Source of the DNA: Tistrella mobilis
GTDB taxonomy: Bacteria > Pseudomonadota > Alphaproteobacteria > Tistrellales > Tistrellaceae
Direction of reading: 5' to 3'
DNA length: 64,000 nt
NCBI RefSeq assembly: GCF_041468085.1
Contig: NZ_CP121017.1
Coordinates: 1,343,501-1,407,500, forward strand
The notes under the pieces: model-generated
The model's database searches: none
Seen by the model: the letters and a program-made list of their open reading frames with translations, nothing else
What the model was told of the DNA's origin: nothing
Shown here: one piece after another, positions 1-11,389 of the stretch
How positions within the stretch are numbered: the stretch's first letter is position 1
Layout: every line of letters starts with the position of its first letter
Program-made: the position numbers and the translations under genes

Positions 1-15
1 CCTCAAGGTGTTCAT

Positions 16-426
16 ATGACCGCTTCCGACTCTCCCCTCGCCATCGATCTCGCCGCCACCCACCGCTCACCGGCGGTGCGTTTCGACCCGGCTGCCGGCC
101 GGTTCTCGATGGCGGGCGAGTCCTATCCCGAGGATGCCGCTGCCTTTTTCGGGCCGATCCTGTATGCCCTGCGCAGCTTTCTTGCTGAAGACGGGCCAAG
201 CGTCACGGTCGACATCACGCTGGTCTATTTCAACTCGTCGAGTGCCAAGGCTTTGATGAATATTTTCCAGATGTTGGAAGAAACGGCGGCGGCAGGACGT
301 TCAGTCACTGTAAACTGGCACTTCGCCCCGGATGATGAGACGATGGAGGAATTCGGGGAGGATTTTGCGTCCGACCTGGAGCACATCGACTTCGTCATGT
401 GCGCGGACGGCGACAGTGGCGACTGA
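16..426 (+). CDS. SiaC-family regulatory phosphoprotein (DUF1987)
   Basis: The 136-residue protein matches the SiaC/DUF1987 family, small phospho-regulated partners of a diguanylate cyclase. The family hallmark YFNSSSAK is at residues 71-78, within the region that carries the phosphosite in studied SiaC proteins. The ATG at 16 has an AAGGTG ribosome site just upstream. A GGDEF gene follows after 15 bases, the siaC-siaD order of the Pseudomonas SiaABCD pathway, where a SiaB-type kinase and a SiaA-type phosphatase set the phosphorylation state and so the cyclase activity. The siaA/siaB partners, if present, lie off the left edge. The family call is firm; the pathway role is inferred from the pairing. 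Confidence 0.85.
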   Translation: MTASDSPLAIDLAATHRSPAVRFDPAAGRFSMAGESYPEDAAAFFGPILYALRSFLAEDGPSVTVDITLVYFNSSSAKALMNIFQMLEETAAAGRSVTVNWHFAPDDETMEEFGEDFASDLEHIDFVMCADGDSGD

Positions 427-441
427 TCGGGATGACGTGAG

Positions 442-1260
442 ATGACCAGGCCCAAGGTGTCCAGGGTGAAGACCCTGCCCGAGCCGGCGACGACGGGGGA
501 CTTCTCGCTCTTCGACCAGGAAGAGGCGATGATCGCCCAGAGTGAGGAGATGCTCCGCAAGCTGGAGGAGGTCTCCGACGGCGTGCGCACCCTGATGCGC
601 GCCTATCGCCAGGGCTATCGGGAGCAGCGCCGTCTGGTCCGTCTTTCCGATCGTATGCAGGACGAACTGCGCCGTCTGAACCAGCGGCTGGAAGCCGAGG
701 TCCGCGCGCGTGAAGCCCTGGCCCATCGGCTGGAGGCGCTGGCCGCGGTGGATGAACTGACGGGTGCCGCCACCCGCCGGCATTTCATGGATGTCGCGGC
801 CCATCTGGCCGATCAGTGGCGCCATGAGGGTCGGTCGTCCGGCGTGATCATGGCCGATCTCGACCGCTTCAAGACGATCAACGACCGCTTCGGACATGCG
901 GCCGGCGACGAGGCGCTGCGCCTGTTCGTGGGCCGGATGTCCGAGACGCTGCGGGAGGATGATCTGGTCGGCCGGTTGGGTGGAGAGGAGTTCGCGGTGC
1001 TGCTGCCGGGGATCGGCGCGGCAGAACTGGACGAGGTGGCAGAGCGCCTGCGCGCCGCCACCGCCGCCATTCGCATGCCCTGGAAGGGCGACGAGATCCG
1101 GCTGACGGCAAGCTTCGGTCTGGCGCGGTTCTCGGCCCCCGGCGACGATATCGACCGGGTGCTCTCCAGGGCCGACAAGGCGCTTTATGCCGCCAAGCGA
1201 TCCGGCCGCAACCGTGTCGCCACCGGTGACGACATCACCGAAGCGGCAGAGACCGACTGA
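442..1260 (+). CDS. Diguanylate cyclase (GGDEF), SiaD-like
   Basis: The 272-residue cytoplasmic protein would make c-di-GMP from two GTP. The N-terminus is charged and helical, with a likely coiled coil at about residues 55-100, then a GGDEF domain from about 103 to 262. The active-site motif is GGEEF at 180-184. An intact inhibitory RxxD site (REDD, 171-174) sits five residues before it, so product feedback is expected. No transmembrane or sensor domain is visible, which fits control by the SiaC-like protein encoded just upstream. An 11-bp hairpin spans the stop codon and probably ends the operon. Confidence 0.92.
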   Translation: MTRPKVSRVKTLPEPATTGDFSLFDQEEAMIAQSEEMLRKLEEVSDGVRTLMRAYRQGYREQRRLVRLSDRMQDELRRLNQRLEAEVRAREALAHRLEALAAVDELTGAATRRHFMDVAAHLADQWRHEGRSSGVIMADLDRFKTINDRFGHAAGDEALRLFVGRMSETLREDDLVGRLGGEEFAVLLPGIGAAELDEVAERLRAATAAIRMPWKGDEIRLTASFGLARFSAPGDDIDRVLSRADKALYAAKRSGRNRVATGDDITEAAETD

Positions 1261-1271
1261 GTCTCTGCCGC
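1243..1271 (+). terminator. Hairpin terminator over the diguanylate cyclase stop codon
   Basis: Perfect 11-bp stem (GCGGCAGAGAC with GTCTCTGCCGC) around a 7-base loop that contains the TGA stop. Only a modest T-rich stretch follows, so termination is probable but not certain. Confidence 0.55.
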
Positions 1272-1296
1272 CGGATCTTCGTCTTCGGGCGCCTTA

Positions 1297-2123
1297 GAGC
1301 CCGTCCGAGAAGTGATCTATAATTTCCGGCTCCTTGCGATTCTGCGCATCATGATCCGGATCATCGCGAGACGGAGGAATGCCAAAGCCATCGTGAGAGG
1401 TTCTCGAAGTCCTTGGCCAGCCTGCGGCAGCGGCCGAGCCATCCGAAGGTCCGTTCGACGATCCAGCGTTTGGGCAGAACCTGGAAGCCCTTGGCGGTAT
1501 CCGAACGCTTGACGATTTACAGGTGCCAGACACCGAGTTCACGCACGGCGGCAGCCGTGGCGGCCCCTGGTAGCCACCATCGGCGAAGATGCGCTCGATG
1601 AAGGGGAACAGGCGGCGGACCTCCTTCAGCACCGGCAACGCGCCGTCCCGATCCTGGATGTCGGCAGGCTGGATCTGCGCTTCCAGCATCATGCCGAGCG
1701 TGTCGACGACGATGTGCCGCTTCTTGCCTTTGACCTTTTTGCCCGCGTCGTAGCCCGACGGATCGATCCGCGCCAGCGTGCCATCCCATTCCCGCAGACC
1801 CGGATATTCATGCACCGCCGCTCCGCGGCGGCAGATCCTTGGGCGGAGCCCACCATTGGCAGCCGGTCATCAGCACATAGAACACGCCAATCAGAACGTC
1901 GCGGATATCGACCGTGCGCTGTTGACCACCCCGCTTCGCGGGCGGGATCAGCGGTTCGACCAGCACCCATTCTTCATCCGTCAGGTCGCTCGGGTATCTC
2001 AGACCCGGCCGCTCTTAAACCCGGCGGGTTTCCGTCGCCCACATTCTGTCCGCTCCCTTTTTCTCTGGCGCGGCATAGAATCACAACGGATTCACCGGAT
2101 TCGATAACCTTCCGGACGGGCTC
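1297..2123 (-). mobile_element. Degenerate IS5-family (IS427-like) insertion sequence
   Basis: The 827-bp element has terminal inverted repeats starting GAGCCCGTCCG at both ends (1297-1312 and 2109-2123). It is flanked by a TTA direct duplication (1294-1296 and 2124-2126), the TNA-type target duplication of the IS427 group. Inside is a broken DDE transposase reading leftward. The right copy of TTA is also the TAA stop codon of the neighbouring LysR gene, so the element landed on that stop without changing the protein. Both ends are recognisable, but the transposase carries several lesions, so the copy should not move on its own. Confidence 0.85.
1305..2050 (-). pseudogene. IS5-family transposase remnant, multiply frameshifted
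   Basis: Read right to left, segments of one IS5-family transposase appear in different frames. The first is RYPSDLTDEEW with a helix ending CQWW (about 2015-1830). After an extra base near 1815 comes VHEY..WDGTLARID, GKKVKGKKRHIVVDT and FADGGYQG. After another frame change near 1563 and a TAA near 1508 comes [13 protein letters not shown], carrying the late catalytic glutamate. A further shift near 1385 breaks the C-terminus. At least three frameshifts plus a stop exclude a functional product, and they are too scattered for one programmed frameshift. The exact ends are uncertain. Confidence 0.8.
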
Positions 2124-3014
2124 TTAGCGCAGGCTCTGCTCGATTTCCCGGATCAGGAAATCGCGGAACACGGCGATGCGTTTCGAATGGCGCAGTTCTT
2201 CGTGATAAACGAAGTAAACCTCGGATTGCGGGCCTTCCAGCTCGGGCAGGACCTGCACCACATTGCCGTTCTCGCGCACCATGTAATCGGGGATCGAGGC
2301 GACGCCGAGGCCGCTCTCCACCGCGCGCATGATACCGTAGATATTGTTCACCTTCAGAATCGGCCGCCGGGCCTTGCCGGGGGTGGCTCCTGCATCCAGG
2401 ATCCAGTTGGCGTTGGAAATGGGCGCGGCCGTGTCTTCGCCGAAGACGATCAGCTTGTGATCGTCCAGCTCGGCCGGGGTCTTGGGCATGCCCTGGCGGT
2501 TGACGTAATCCGGCGAGGCATAGATGCCGTGCCGGATGGTCATGAGCTTGCGTTTGACCAGATCCGGCTGGCGGGGCGGCGACATGCGGATGGCGATATC
2601 GGCCTCGCGCATGCCCAGATCCAACTCGCTGTCATCCAGCAGCAGGGTGATGGTGACGTCGGGATGCAGGCTGAGGAAGCCATGGATCCTGGGCGTCAGC
2701 CAGACCGAGCCGAAGGCGACCGTGGTCGTGACCTTGAGCGGGCCCTTGGGGCGTTCGCGGCTTTCGGTCAGCATGGCTTCGGCCATGGACAGCTTCGCGA
2801 ACACATCGCGGGCGGTGTTGCGCAGCAGCTCCCCCTGTTCGGTGAGGATCAGGCCGCGGGCGTGGCGGTGGAACAGGGGGACGCCCAGGCTCTCCTCCAG
2901 CGCACTGATCTGTCGGCTGATCGCCGACTGGCTGAGGTTCAGCAACTCGCTTGCATGCGTGAAGCTGCCGGCCTCGGCGACGGTGTGGAAGATCTTGACC
3001 CGGTCCCAGTCCAT
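2124..3014 (-). CDS. LysR-family transcriptional regulator, LsrB/VtlR-like
   Basis: The 296-residue protein has an N-terminal winged helix-turn-helix (residues 1-60, MDWDRVKIFHTV start) and a substrate-binding effector domain (about 90-290). The location next to trxB, with an Lrp-family gene close by, is the conserved setting of LsrB (Sinorhizobium, Agrobacterium) and VtlR (Brucella), regulators of redox, envelope and small-RNA genes. Unlike the cysteine-sensing LsrB described in rhizobia, this sequence has no cysteine at all. The TAA stop coincides with the target duplication of the adjacent insertion sequence. Family is certain; LsrB orthology is inferred from context and overall resemblance. 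Confidence 0.85.
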   Translation of the reverse strand: MDWDRVKIFHTVAEAGSFTHASELLNLSQSAISRQISALEESLGVPLFHRHARGLILTEQGELLRNTARDVFAKLSMAEAMLTESRERPKGPLKVTTTVAFGSVWLTPRIHGFLSLHPDVTITLLLDDSELDLGMREADIAIRMSPPRQPDLVKRKLMTIRHGIYASPDYVNRQGMPKTPAELDDHKLIVFGEDTAAPISNANWILDAGATPGKARRPILKVNNIYGIMRAVESGLGVASIPDYMVRENGNVVQVLPELEGPQSEVYFVYHEELRHSKRIAVFRDFLIREIEQSLR

Positions 3015-3174
3015 ATCAGGCTCGCGCGGCTCCGCTGATGCTGCCGGATGGCGACGTCTGGCTCCCTGCCGTCACCCGGTCCGCTGCTGGTGTTTTGACG
3101 ATCTTACGGCGCGATGCGCCGGTCTTCAAAGGTCCTGAGCACGGCCGCACCGTTTTCGGTGCAGCCGCATGTGC

Positions 3175-4146
3175 TCATTCTGCGGCGGCATCGGCCGGCG
3201 CATGGGTGGTTCCGGCCAGGAAGCGTTCGGCCTCCAGCGCCGCCATGCAGCCGGTACCGGCTGCGGTGACCGCCTGACGGAACACCTTGTCCTGAACGTC
3301 GCCGGCCGCGAACACGCCCGGAATGCTGGTCCGGGTGCTGTCGGGGCGGGTGATCAGATAGCCTTCCTCGTCCAGCTCCAGCTGGCCGCGGAACAGGGCG
3401 GTCGCCGGTGCATGGCCGATCGCGATGAACACGCCGTCGACATTGAGGTCCCGCAGGCTGCCGTCGGCGGTGTCCTTCAGGCGCACGCCGGTCACGCCGC
3501 GCGGCTCGCCGCCGGCCAGATAGCCGTCGACCACGGCGTTCCAGATCATCTCGATCTTCGGATTGGCGAACAGCCGCTCCTGCAGCATCTTCTCGGCCCG
3601 GAGCGCGTCGCGCCGGTGGATCAGATACACCTTGTCGGCATGGTTGGTGAGGTAAAGCGCCTCTTCGACCGCGGTATTGCCGCCGCCGACCACCGCCACC
3701 GTGCGATTGCGGTAGAAGAAGCCGTCGCAGGTCGCACAGGCCGACAGTCCGAAACCCTTCAGGAGTTCTTCGTCGGGCAGGCCCAGCCATTTCGCCTGGG
3801 CGCCGGTGGAAATGATCACGGCATCCGCGACATAGCGGTCGCCGCTGTCGCCGGTGGCGATGAAGGGGCGGGTGCTGAGGTCGATATCGGTGATGATGTC
3901 GTGATGGAAGCGGGTGCCGACATGCTCGGCCTGCTTCTGCATCTGCTCCATCAGCCAGGGGCCCTGGATCACGTCGGGGAAGCCCGGAAAGTTCTCGACA
4001 TCGGTGGTGATCGTCATCTGGCCGCCCGGCTGGAGCCCATGGACCAGGATCGGCTCCAGCATGGCACGCGAGGCGTAGATCGCCGCGGTCAGGCCGGCGG
4101 GGCCGGATCCCAGGATGAGAACCTTGGTGCGATGGGTGGCACTCAT
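3175..4146 (-). CDS. trxB: Thioredoxin-disulfide reductase
   Basis: The 323-residue flavoprotein reduces thioredoxin with NADPH in the cytoplasm. It has an N-terminal FAD-binding GSGPAG motif (13-18), a redox-active CATC at 137-140 followed by DG, a central NADPH-binding GGGNTAVEEA (about 154-163), and a C-terminal FAD motif ending in the AAGDV region. Length is normal for bacterial low-molecular-weight TrxB. It is transcribed in the same direction as the ELM1-family gene upstream and the LysR gene downstream, a grouping seen in other alphaproteobacteria. Confidence 0.97.
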   Translation of the reverse strand: MSATHRTKVLILGSGPAGLTAAIYASRAMLEPILVHGLQPGGQMTITTDVENFPGFPDVIQGPWLMEQMQKQAEHVGTRFHHDIITDIDLSTRPFIATGDSGDRYVADAVIISTGAQAKWLGLPDEELLKGFGLSACATCDGFFYRNRTVAVVGGGNTAVEEALYLTNHADKVYLIHRRDALRAEKMLQERLFANPKIEMIWNAVVDGYLAGGEPRGVTGVRLKDTADGSLRDLNVDGVFIAIGHAPATALFRGQLELDEEGYLITRPDSTRTSIPGVFAAGDVQDKVFRQAVTAAGTGCMAALEAERFLAGTTHAPADAAAE

Positions 4147-4238
4147 GACGTGTCGGCCTTTCCAGAGCAGGACATGTGACGGGCGGCGGACGGCCTGAAC
4201 CCCGACTCGCCTTGCGGCAGCGGGGAGGGGCGGGGAAG

Positions 4239-5300
4239 CTAGCGGGAAACGGCCGGATTTGCCAGCACCAACCGCCGGATCCGCGCCGCCACCGCCTGGG
4301 CATCACCCAGGGGCGGGTAGCGCCAGGCGATCTCGCCCCGGGCGACGAAGTCCGCATCGAGCGGGCGGGCTGCGCCCAGAGCATAGAGTGCCCGGTGCAG
4401 CCGTGCCTCTTTCGACGCCTCCCCCGTCATGGGCAGGATCGCGACCGGCCGGCCGGTGCTGGCGGCTTCCGAGGCCATCGACATGCTGTCGCCGGTGACC
4501 ACGATCAGATCCGCCACACCCAGTATGCCGAAATAGGGATTGTCACCGCTCTTTGCCACATCATGCAGCCAGAAAGCGCCCGGCCGTGTGGTCTGGAACA
4601 CGTCGCGGAGGGCGGCAGTCACCTCCGCGCCACTGCGACGGCTGTTGGTCGCCAGGATCCGGGCATCGTGGCGGGCGGCCAGATCGGCGACCAGCCTGGC
4701 CAGATGGCGGGCATCTTCGGCGCCGAAGGGCATGCGCTTGGTTGTCCCGCCGACCAGCAGGCCGATCCGGGGCGTCGGGCCCGCCCCCATGCCGGCAGCG
4801 GCGAAGCGGGGTTCCCACTCCGCGGCAGCCCCGGCAAGGCGAACAGGGGTGACACGGTTGGGCGCGCCCAGGGTCACCAGCAGCCGCGGGTCGCGGTCGC
4901 TCTCGCGGGCGATGCGGTCATGGGCCGGCACGGCGATCAGGTCCAGCCCGCGGCTGGGTTCGCCGGGCCACATGATCTGCACGGCGACCATCTGCGGAAA
5001 GCGCCGCTTCAGCCGGCGGAGCGCCGGCGTCGCCCGCCGTCCGGCCGCGATCGCGACATCGGGTACCGCTACGGCATCGAGCGCTGCCGCCGCAGCCGTC
5101 GTAAGCCCAAGCGTGGAGGTGCCACGAACCAGGTTGGGCAGGCGGATCAGCCGGCTGTAGGAAAGACGGATGTCCGTGATCGGCCAGCCCAGCGCCTCGG
5201 CAACGCCCAGAGCTTGCGCATTGTTACCGGCGCGGTCATCGGTCAGCACGCAGACGTGTGGCAGCGACTGCGGCTGTCCCAGGTTGCGCGGATCGGTCAT
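4239..5300 (-). CDS. ELM1-family (Mito_fiss_Elm1) protein
   Basis: The 353-residue protein belongs to the Mito_fiss_Elm1 family, named after plant ELM1 but widespread in alphaproteobacteria. It resembles a GT-B-type glycosyltransferase fold: an N-terminal TDDRAGNNAQALGVAEALG segment, a central RIGLLVGGTTK stretch, and a C-terminal GDSMSMASEA loop typical of nucleotide-sugar binding. The bacterial role is unknown and may concern the cell envelope. It sits between trxB and a divergent lrp gene. No signal peptide or membrane span is obvious. Confidence 0.85.
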   Translation of the reverse strand: MTDPRNLGQPQSLPHVCVLTDDRAGNNAQALGVAEALGWPITDIRLSYSRLIRLPNLVRGTSTLGLTTAAAAALDAVAVPDVAIAAGRRATPALRRLKRRFPQMVAVQIMWPGEPSRGLDLIAVPAHDRIARESDRDPRLLVTLGAPNRVTPVRLAGAAAEWEPRFAAAGMGAGPTPRIGLLVGGTTKRMPFGAEDARHLARLVADLAARHDARILATNSRRSGAEVTAALRDVFQTTRPGAFWLHDVAKSGDNPYFGILGVADLIVVTGDSMSMASEAASTGRPVAILPMTGEASKEARLHRALYALGAARPLDADFVARGEIAWRYPPLGDAQAVAARIRRLVLANPAVSR

Positions 5301-5607
5301 GGCTGCCTGCGGTATGACATTACGGAAGGTCGGTCCTGAAAGATCGTTTCGTGCTTGAGAGCCCCACCGGCGGACTATAAAGTCCGCGGCGCCGGAACGG
5401 AACCGCTTCGCCTCGGGTGCTGAGGGGCAACCTCCGGCCGCGGTTCGCCTGCAACCGGCAACAGATGAAGACTATCGAATGGCCCATGGGTCGCGACAGA
5501 ACCGCAAACTGCCGCTATGGGTCCGGGTAATATTGCTATAGACTGCCCAGCGATCACGTTGGCCCGCGCGCACGGGCCCGTGACGGGGGAAGGGAGTCAG
5601 CGACACT
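5301..5607. other. Divergent intergenic region, ELM1-family gene / lrp
   Basis: This 307-base stretch separates two divergently transcribed genes and should hold promoters for both. No gene was recognised. An AT-richer patch near 5528-5546 (GGTAATATTGCTATAGAC) is a plausible minus-10 area for the Lrp-family gene, but no convincing minus-35 partner was found. Confidence 0.4.
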
Positions 5608-6114
5608 ATGGCGCGGGTAAAACTCGATACCATCGACCGGAAGATCCTTGCCGATCTCCAGTCCGACGGTCGCATCACCAATGTGGAACTCGCCCGCCGG
5701 GCGGGCATCTCGGCACCGCCCTGCCTGCGGCGCGTCCGGGCCCTCGAAGAGGCGGGCTTCGTGCGCGGGTATCGCGCGGAGCTGGATCCTGAACATCTCG
5801 GCTTCTCGGTCACCGTCTTCGCCCGGGTCGGGCTGGAGAGCCAGGCCGATCTCGACCTCAAGAAGTTCGAGGCGCTGGTCCAGAGCTGGCCCGAGGTCCG
5901 CGAGTGCTACATGCTGGCGGGCGAGACCGATTTTCTGCTGAAGATCGTGGCCAAGGACTGGGACGCCTATCAGCGCTTCCTGACCACCCGGCTGACCGCA
6001 GCGCCGCCGGTGCGCCATGTCCGCACCTCGCTCACCATCCGGACCTCGAAATACGAGCCGGGGGTGCCGATCGAGCTGCTGGAAGCCGAAGAGCCTTCCG
6101 GCGACGACGACTGA
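5608..6114 (+). CDS. Lrp/AsnC-family transcriptional regulator
   Basis: The 168-residue regulator has an N-terminal winged helix (LDTIDRKILADLQSDGRIT, then ELARRAGIS as the recognition part) and a C-terminal ligand-binding RAM domain (about 70-150, with ECYMLAGETDFLLKI). An acidic tail (EAEEPSGDDD) is longer than in many relatives. Lrp-family proteins bind amino acids and form dimers to octamers. The position close to trxB and an LsrB-like gene repeats a known alphaproteobacterial neighbourhood. The target genes cannot be read from this sequence. Confidence 0.93.
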   Translation: MARVKLDTIDRKILADLQSDGRITNVELARRAGISAPPCLRRVRALEEAGFVRGYRAELDPEHLGFSVTVFARVGLESQADLDLKKFEALVQSWPEVRECYMLAGETDFLLKIVAKDWDAYQRFLTTRLTAAPPVRHVRTSLTIRTSKYEPGVPIELLEAEEPSGDDD

Positions 6115-6284
6115 TCCCGAACCGCCCGAGTTGCAGGACGATCCTGAGCCGTGCGGAAACCGCAGACCCCTGGGGGCGGGGGTGGTGGTTGTGCAACCTG
6201 GCTGATCATGGTTCGGTGCAAAACGATCCGAACGGCCGCTTTCGGGTGAAGGCGGCCGTTTTCGTTTGCGGAAGAGCCGATCCG

Positions 6285-7343
6285 ATGTCGTTGCAGACCC
6301 TCCCCCCCTGGTTGCGCTGGCTGCTGCTGCCGATCGTGTCCGTGCCGCTGACGGCGGGGCTGATCTGGATCCAGCTGCCGGCGGCGTTGCTGCTGGGGCC
6401 GATGGTCTCGGGGATTCTGCTGGCGCTCGGCGGCGTCGGGCTCAAGATGCCGCGGATCACCTTCCTGATGGCTCAGTCGGTGCTGGGGTGCATGATCGCA
6501 GGCTCGGTACGGCCCGAGATCCTGGTGACGGTGGCTGCAGACTGGCCGATCTTCCTCGGTATCGTGCTGTCCACCATCCTGCTCAGCGGTGCGCTCGGCT
6601 GGGTGATTGCCCGCAATCACATCCTGCCCGGCACCACCGGTGTCTGGGGGACATCGGCCGGTGCCGCCTCTGCGATGGTGGTGATGGCGGAAGCCTTCGG
6701 GGCCGATGCCCGGCTCGTTGCCTTCATGCAGTATACCCGCGTGCTGTTCGTGGCTTTCGCCGCCGCCCTGCTCGCGCATTTCCTGCTGGCGGGGGAGGCG
6801 GGGGCCGCCATCCCGATCGTCTGGTTCCCCACGATCGATCCGCTTGCCTTTGCCGAGACCCTGGCCCTCGCCGCAGCCGGTGTGGCGGCCGGCCGGCTGA
6901 TCCCGGTGCCCGCGGCGGGGCTGCTGCTGCCGATGATCGGGGGGGCCGTGCTCAGCGCCACCGGCCTCATGACCATCCAGCTGCCGCAATGGCTGCTGGC
7001 GGCCAGCTATGCCGTCCTCGCCTGGAGCGTGGGGCTCGGCTTCACCCGGGTGGTGCTGATGCATGCGCTGAAGGCGCTGCCCACCATCCTGGTTTCGATC
7101 GCGGTGCTGATCGGCTTCTGCGCCGGCCTCGCCTGGGTGCTGACCCGGCTGACCGGCATCGACCTTCTGTCGGCCTATCTGGCGACCAGCCCCGGCGGGC
7201 TCGACACGGTCGCAATCATCGCCGCCTCCAGCCGCGGCGTGGATATCGGCTTCGTCATGGCCCTGCAGACCATGCGCTTCTTCCTGGTCGTCCTGCTCGG
7301 CCCCCCGCTCGCCCGCTTCGTGGCGCGGCAGGTGCGGGAGTGA
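6285..7343 (+). CDS. AbrB-family inner-membrane protein
   Basis: The 352-residue protein is almost entirely hydrophobic, with about ten membrane segments, and matches the AbrB family (PF05145, sometimes labelled putative ammonia monooxygenase; unrelated to the Bacillus regulator AbrB). Internal duplication is visible: GTTGVWGTSAGAASAMV in the first half and ATSPGGLDTVAIIA in the second share the glycine/alanine-rich loop typical of the family. The ATG at 6285 is chosen because GGAAGAG lies just upstream; the frame stays open further 5' over the lrp gene. The substrate is unknown. Confidence 0.85.
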   Translation: MSLQTLPPWLRWLLLPIVSVPLTAGLIWIQLPAALLLGPMVSGILLALGGVGLKMPRITFLMAQSVLGCMIAGSVRPEILVTVAADWPIFLGIVLSTILLSGALGWVIARNHILPGTTGVWGTSAGAASAMVVMAEAFGADARLVAFMQYTRVLFVAFAAALLAHFLLAGEAGAAIPIVWFPTIDPLAFAETLALAAAGVAAGRLIPVPAAGLLLPMIGGAVLSATGLMTIQLPQWLLAASYAVLAWSVGLGFTRVVLMHALKALPTILVSIAVLIGFCAGLAWVLTRLTGIDLLSAYLATSPGGLDTVAIIAASSRGVDIGFVMALQTMRFFLVVLLGPPLARFVARQVRE

Positions 7344-7369
7344 CGGCCGAGGTGAGCTGCTGAACGGAA

Positions 7370-7406
7370 AAGGGCCGGCCCCTCCGCTCGGGAAGGGCCG
7401 GCCCTT
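7370..7406. terminator. Bidirectional terminator between AbrB-family gene and greA
   Basis: A perfect 11-bp stem (AAGGGCCGGCC with GGCCGGCCCTT) and 15-base loop lies between two convergent genes, with an A-run before and TT after, so it can serve both strands. Confidence 0.8.
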
Positions 7407-7431
7407 CACGTCTTCGACGGAGCGTCCGGCG

Positions 7432-7905
7432 TCAGCTGAAGCTCACCGCCATGATTTCGTAGGAGCGGCGGCCCTTGGGGGTCGCGACCTCGACGGTCTC
7501 GCCCACCGCCTTGTTGATCAGCGCGCGCGCCATCGGCGACGTCACCGAGATGCGGCCGATCTTCAGGTCGGCCTCGTCGACGCCGACGATCTTGTAGCTG
7601 GTCTCTTCCTCGGTCTCTTCGTCGACGACGGTGACCGTCGCGCCGAACTTGACCCGATCGCCCGACAGCTTGGTGGGGTCGATCACCTCCGAGCGGGACA
7701 GCTTGTCCTCCAGCTCGGCGATGCGGCCCTCAATGAAGCTCTGGCGTTCGCGCGCCGCGTGGTACTCGGCGTTCTCCGACAGATCGCCATGCGCCCGGGC
7801 TTCGGCGATCGCGTTGATCACCTCGGGACGGGCCACCGTCTTCAGATGCTTGAGTTCGGCGGTCAGTCGGTCGAAGCCTTCCAACGTCATGGGAACTTTT
7901 TCCAT
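7432..7905 (-). CDS. greA: Transcription elongation factor GreA
   Basis: The 157-residue protein has the GreA layout: an N-terminal antiparallel coiled coil (to about 75, with [15 protein letters not shown], whose acidic tip enters the RNA polymerase channel) and a C-terminal FKBP-like domain ([19 protein letters not shown]). It stimulates cleavage of backtracked transcripts. The ATG at 7905 gives the usual family length; the frame is open further upstream but that extension lacks similarity. It lies downstream of carB in the same direction, but a strong hairpin between them suggests separate transcription. Confidence 0.97.
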   Translation of the reverse strand: MEKVPMTLEGFDRLTAELKHLKTVARPEVINAIAEARAHGDLSENAEYHAARERQSFIEGRIAELEDKLSRSEVIDPTKLSGDRVKFGATVTVVDEETEEETSYKIVGVDEADLKIGRISVTSPMARALINKAVGETVEVATPKGRRSYEIMAVSFS

Positions 7906-8084
7906 GGGTATGACGCTTTCCACGTTGGTCGTCGAACGGTCAGGCGATCGTCGGAGGGAATGCCGTTCCGCGGTTGACAGGAATTCATGCCGCAGCAGTT
8001 CTGCGCGCGGCGGCCGGGCTTTCCGGCCGCCGAACGTCGGTTGTGCACGAGATCGCTGTGCACCTGCAGCACGACAACAGGAAC

Positions 8085-8118
8085 ACATGCGGGGCCGATT
8101 TTCATCGGCCCCGCATGT
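8085..8118 (-). terminator. Terminator downstream of carB
   Basis: A 15-bp perfect stem (ACATGCGGGGCCGAT and its complement) with a TTTC loop lies 26 bases past the carB stop. There is no long U-tract on the leftward transcript, so it may act as a terminator or as a 3' stabilising hairpin. Confidence 0.7.
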
Positions 8119-8143
8119 CGATCAGCCGTTTTCTGCGGCCTTC

Positions 8144-11381
<3,238 letters not shown>

Positions 11382-11389
<8 letters not shown>

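Noticed and set aside
1305-2050. Programmed frameshifting in the IS transposase
   Set aside because: The reading frame breaks in at least three places and includes a nonsense codon, so it is decay rather than recoding.
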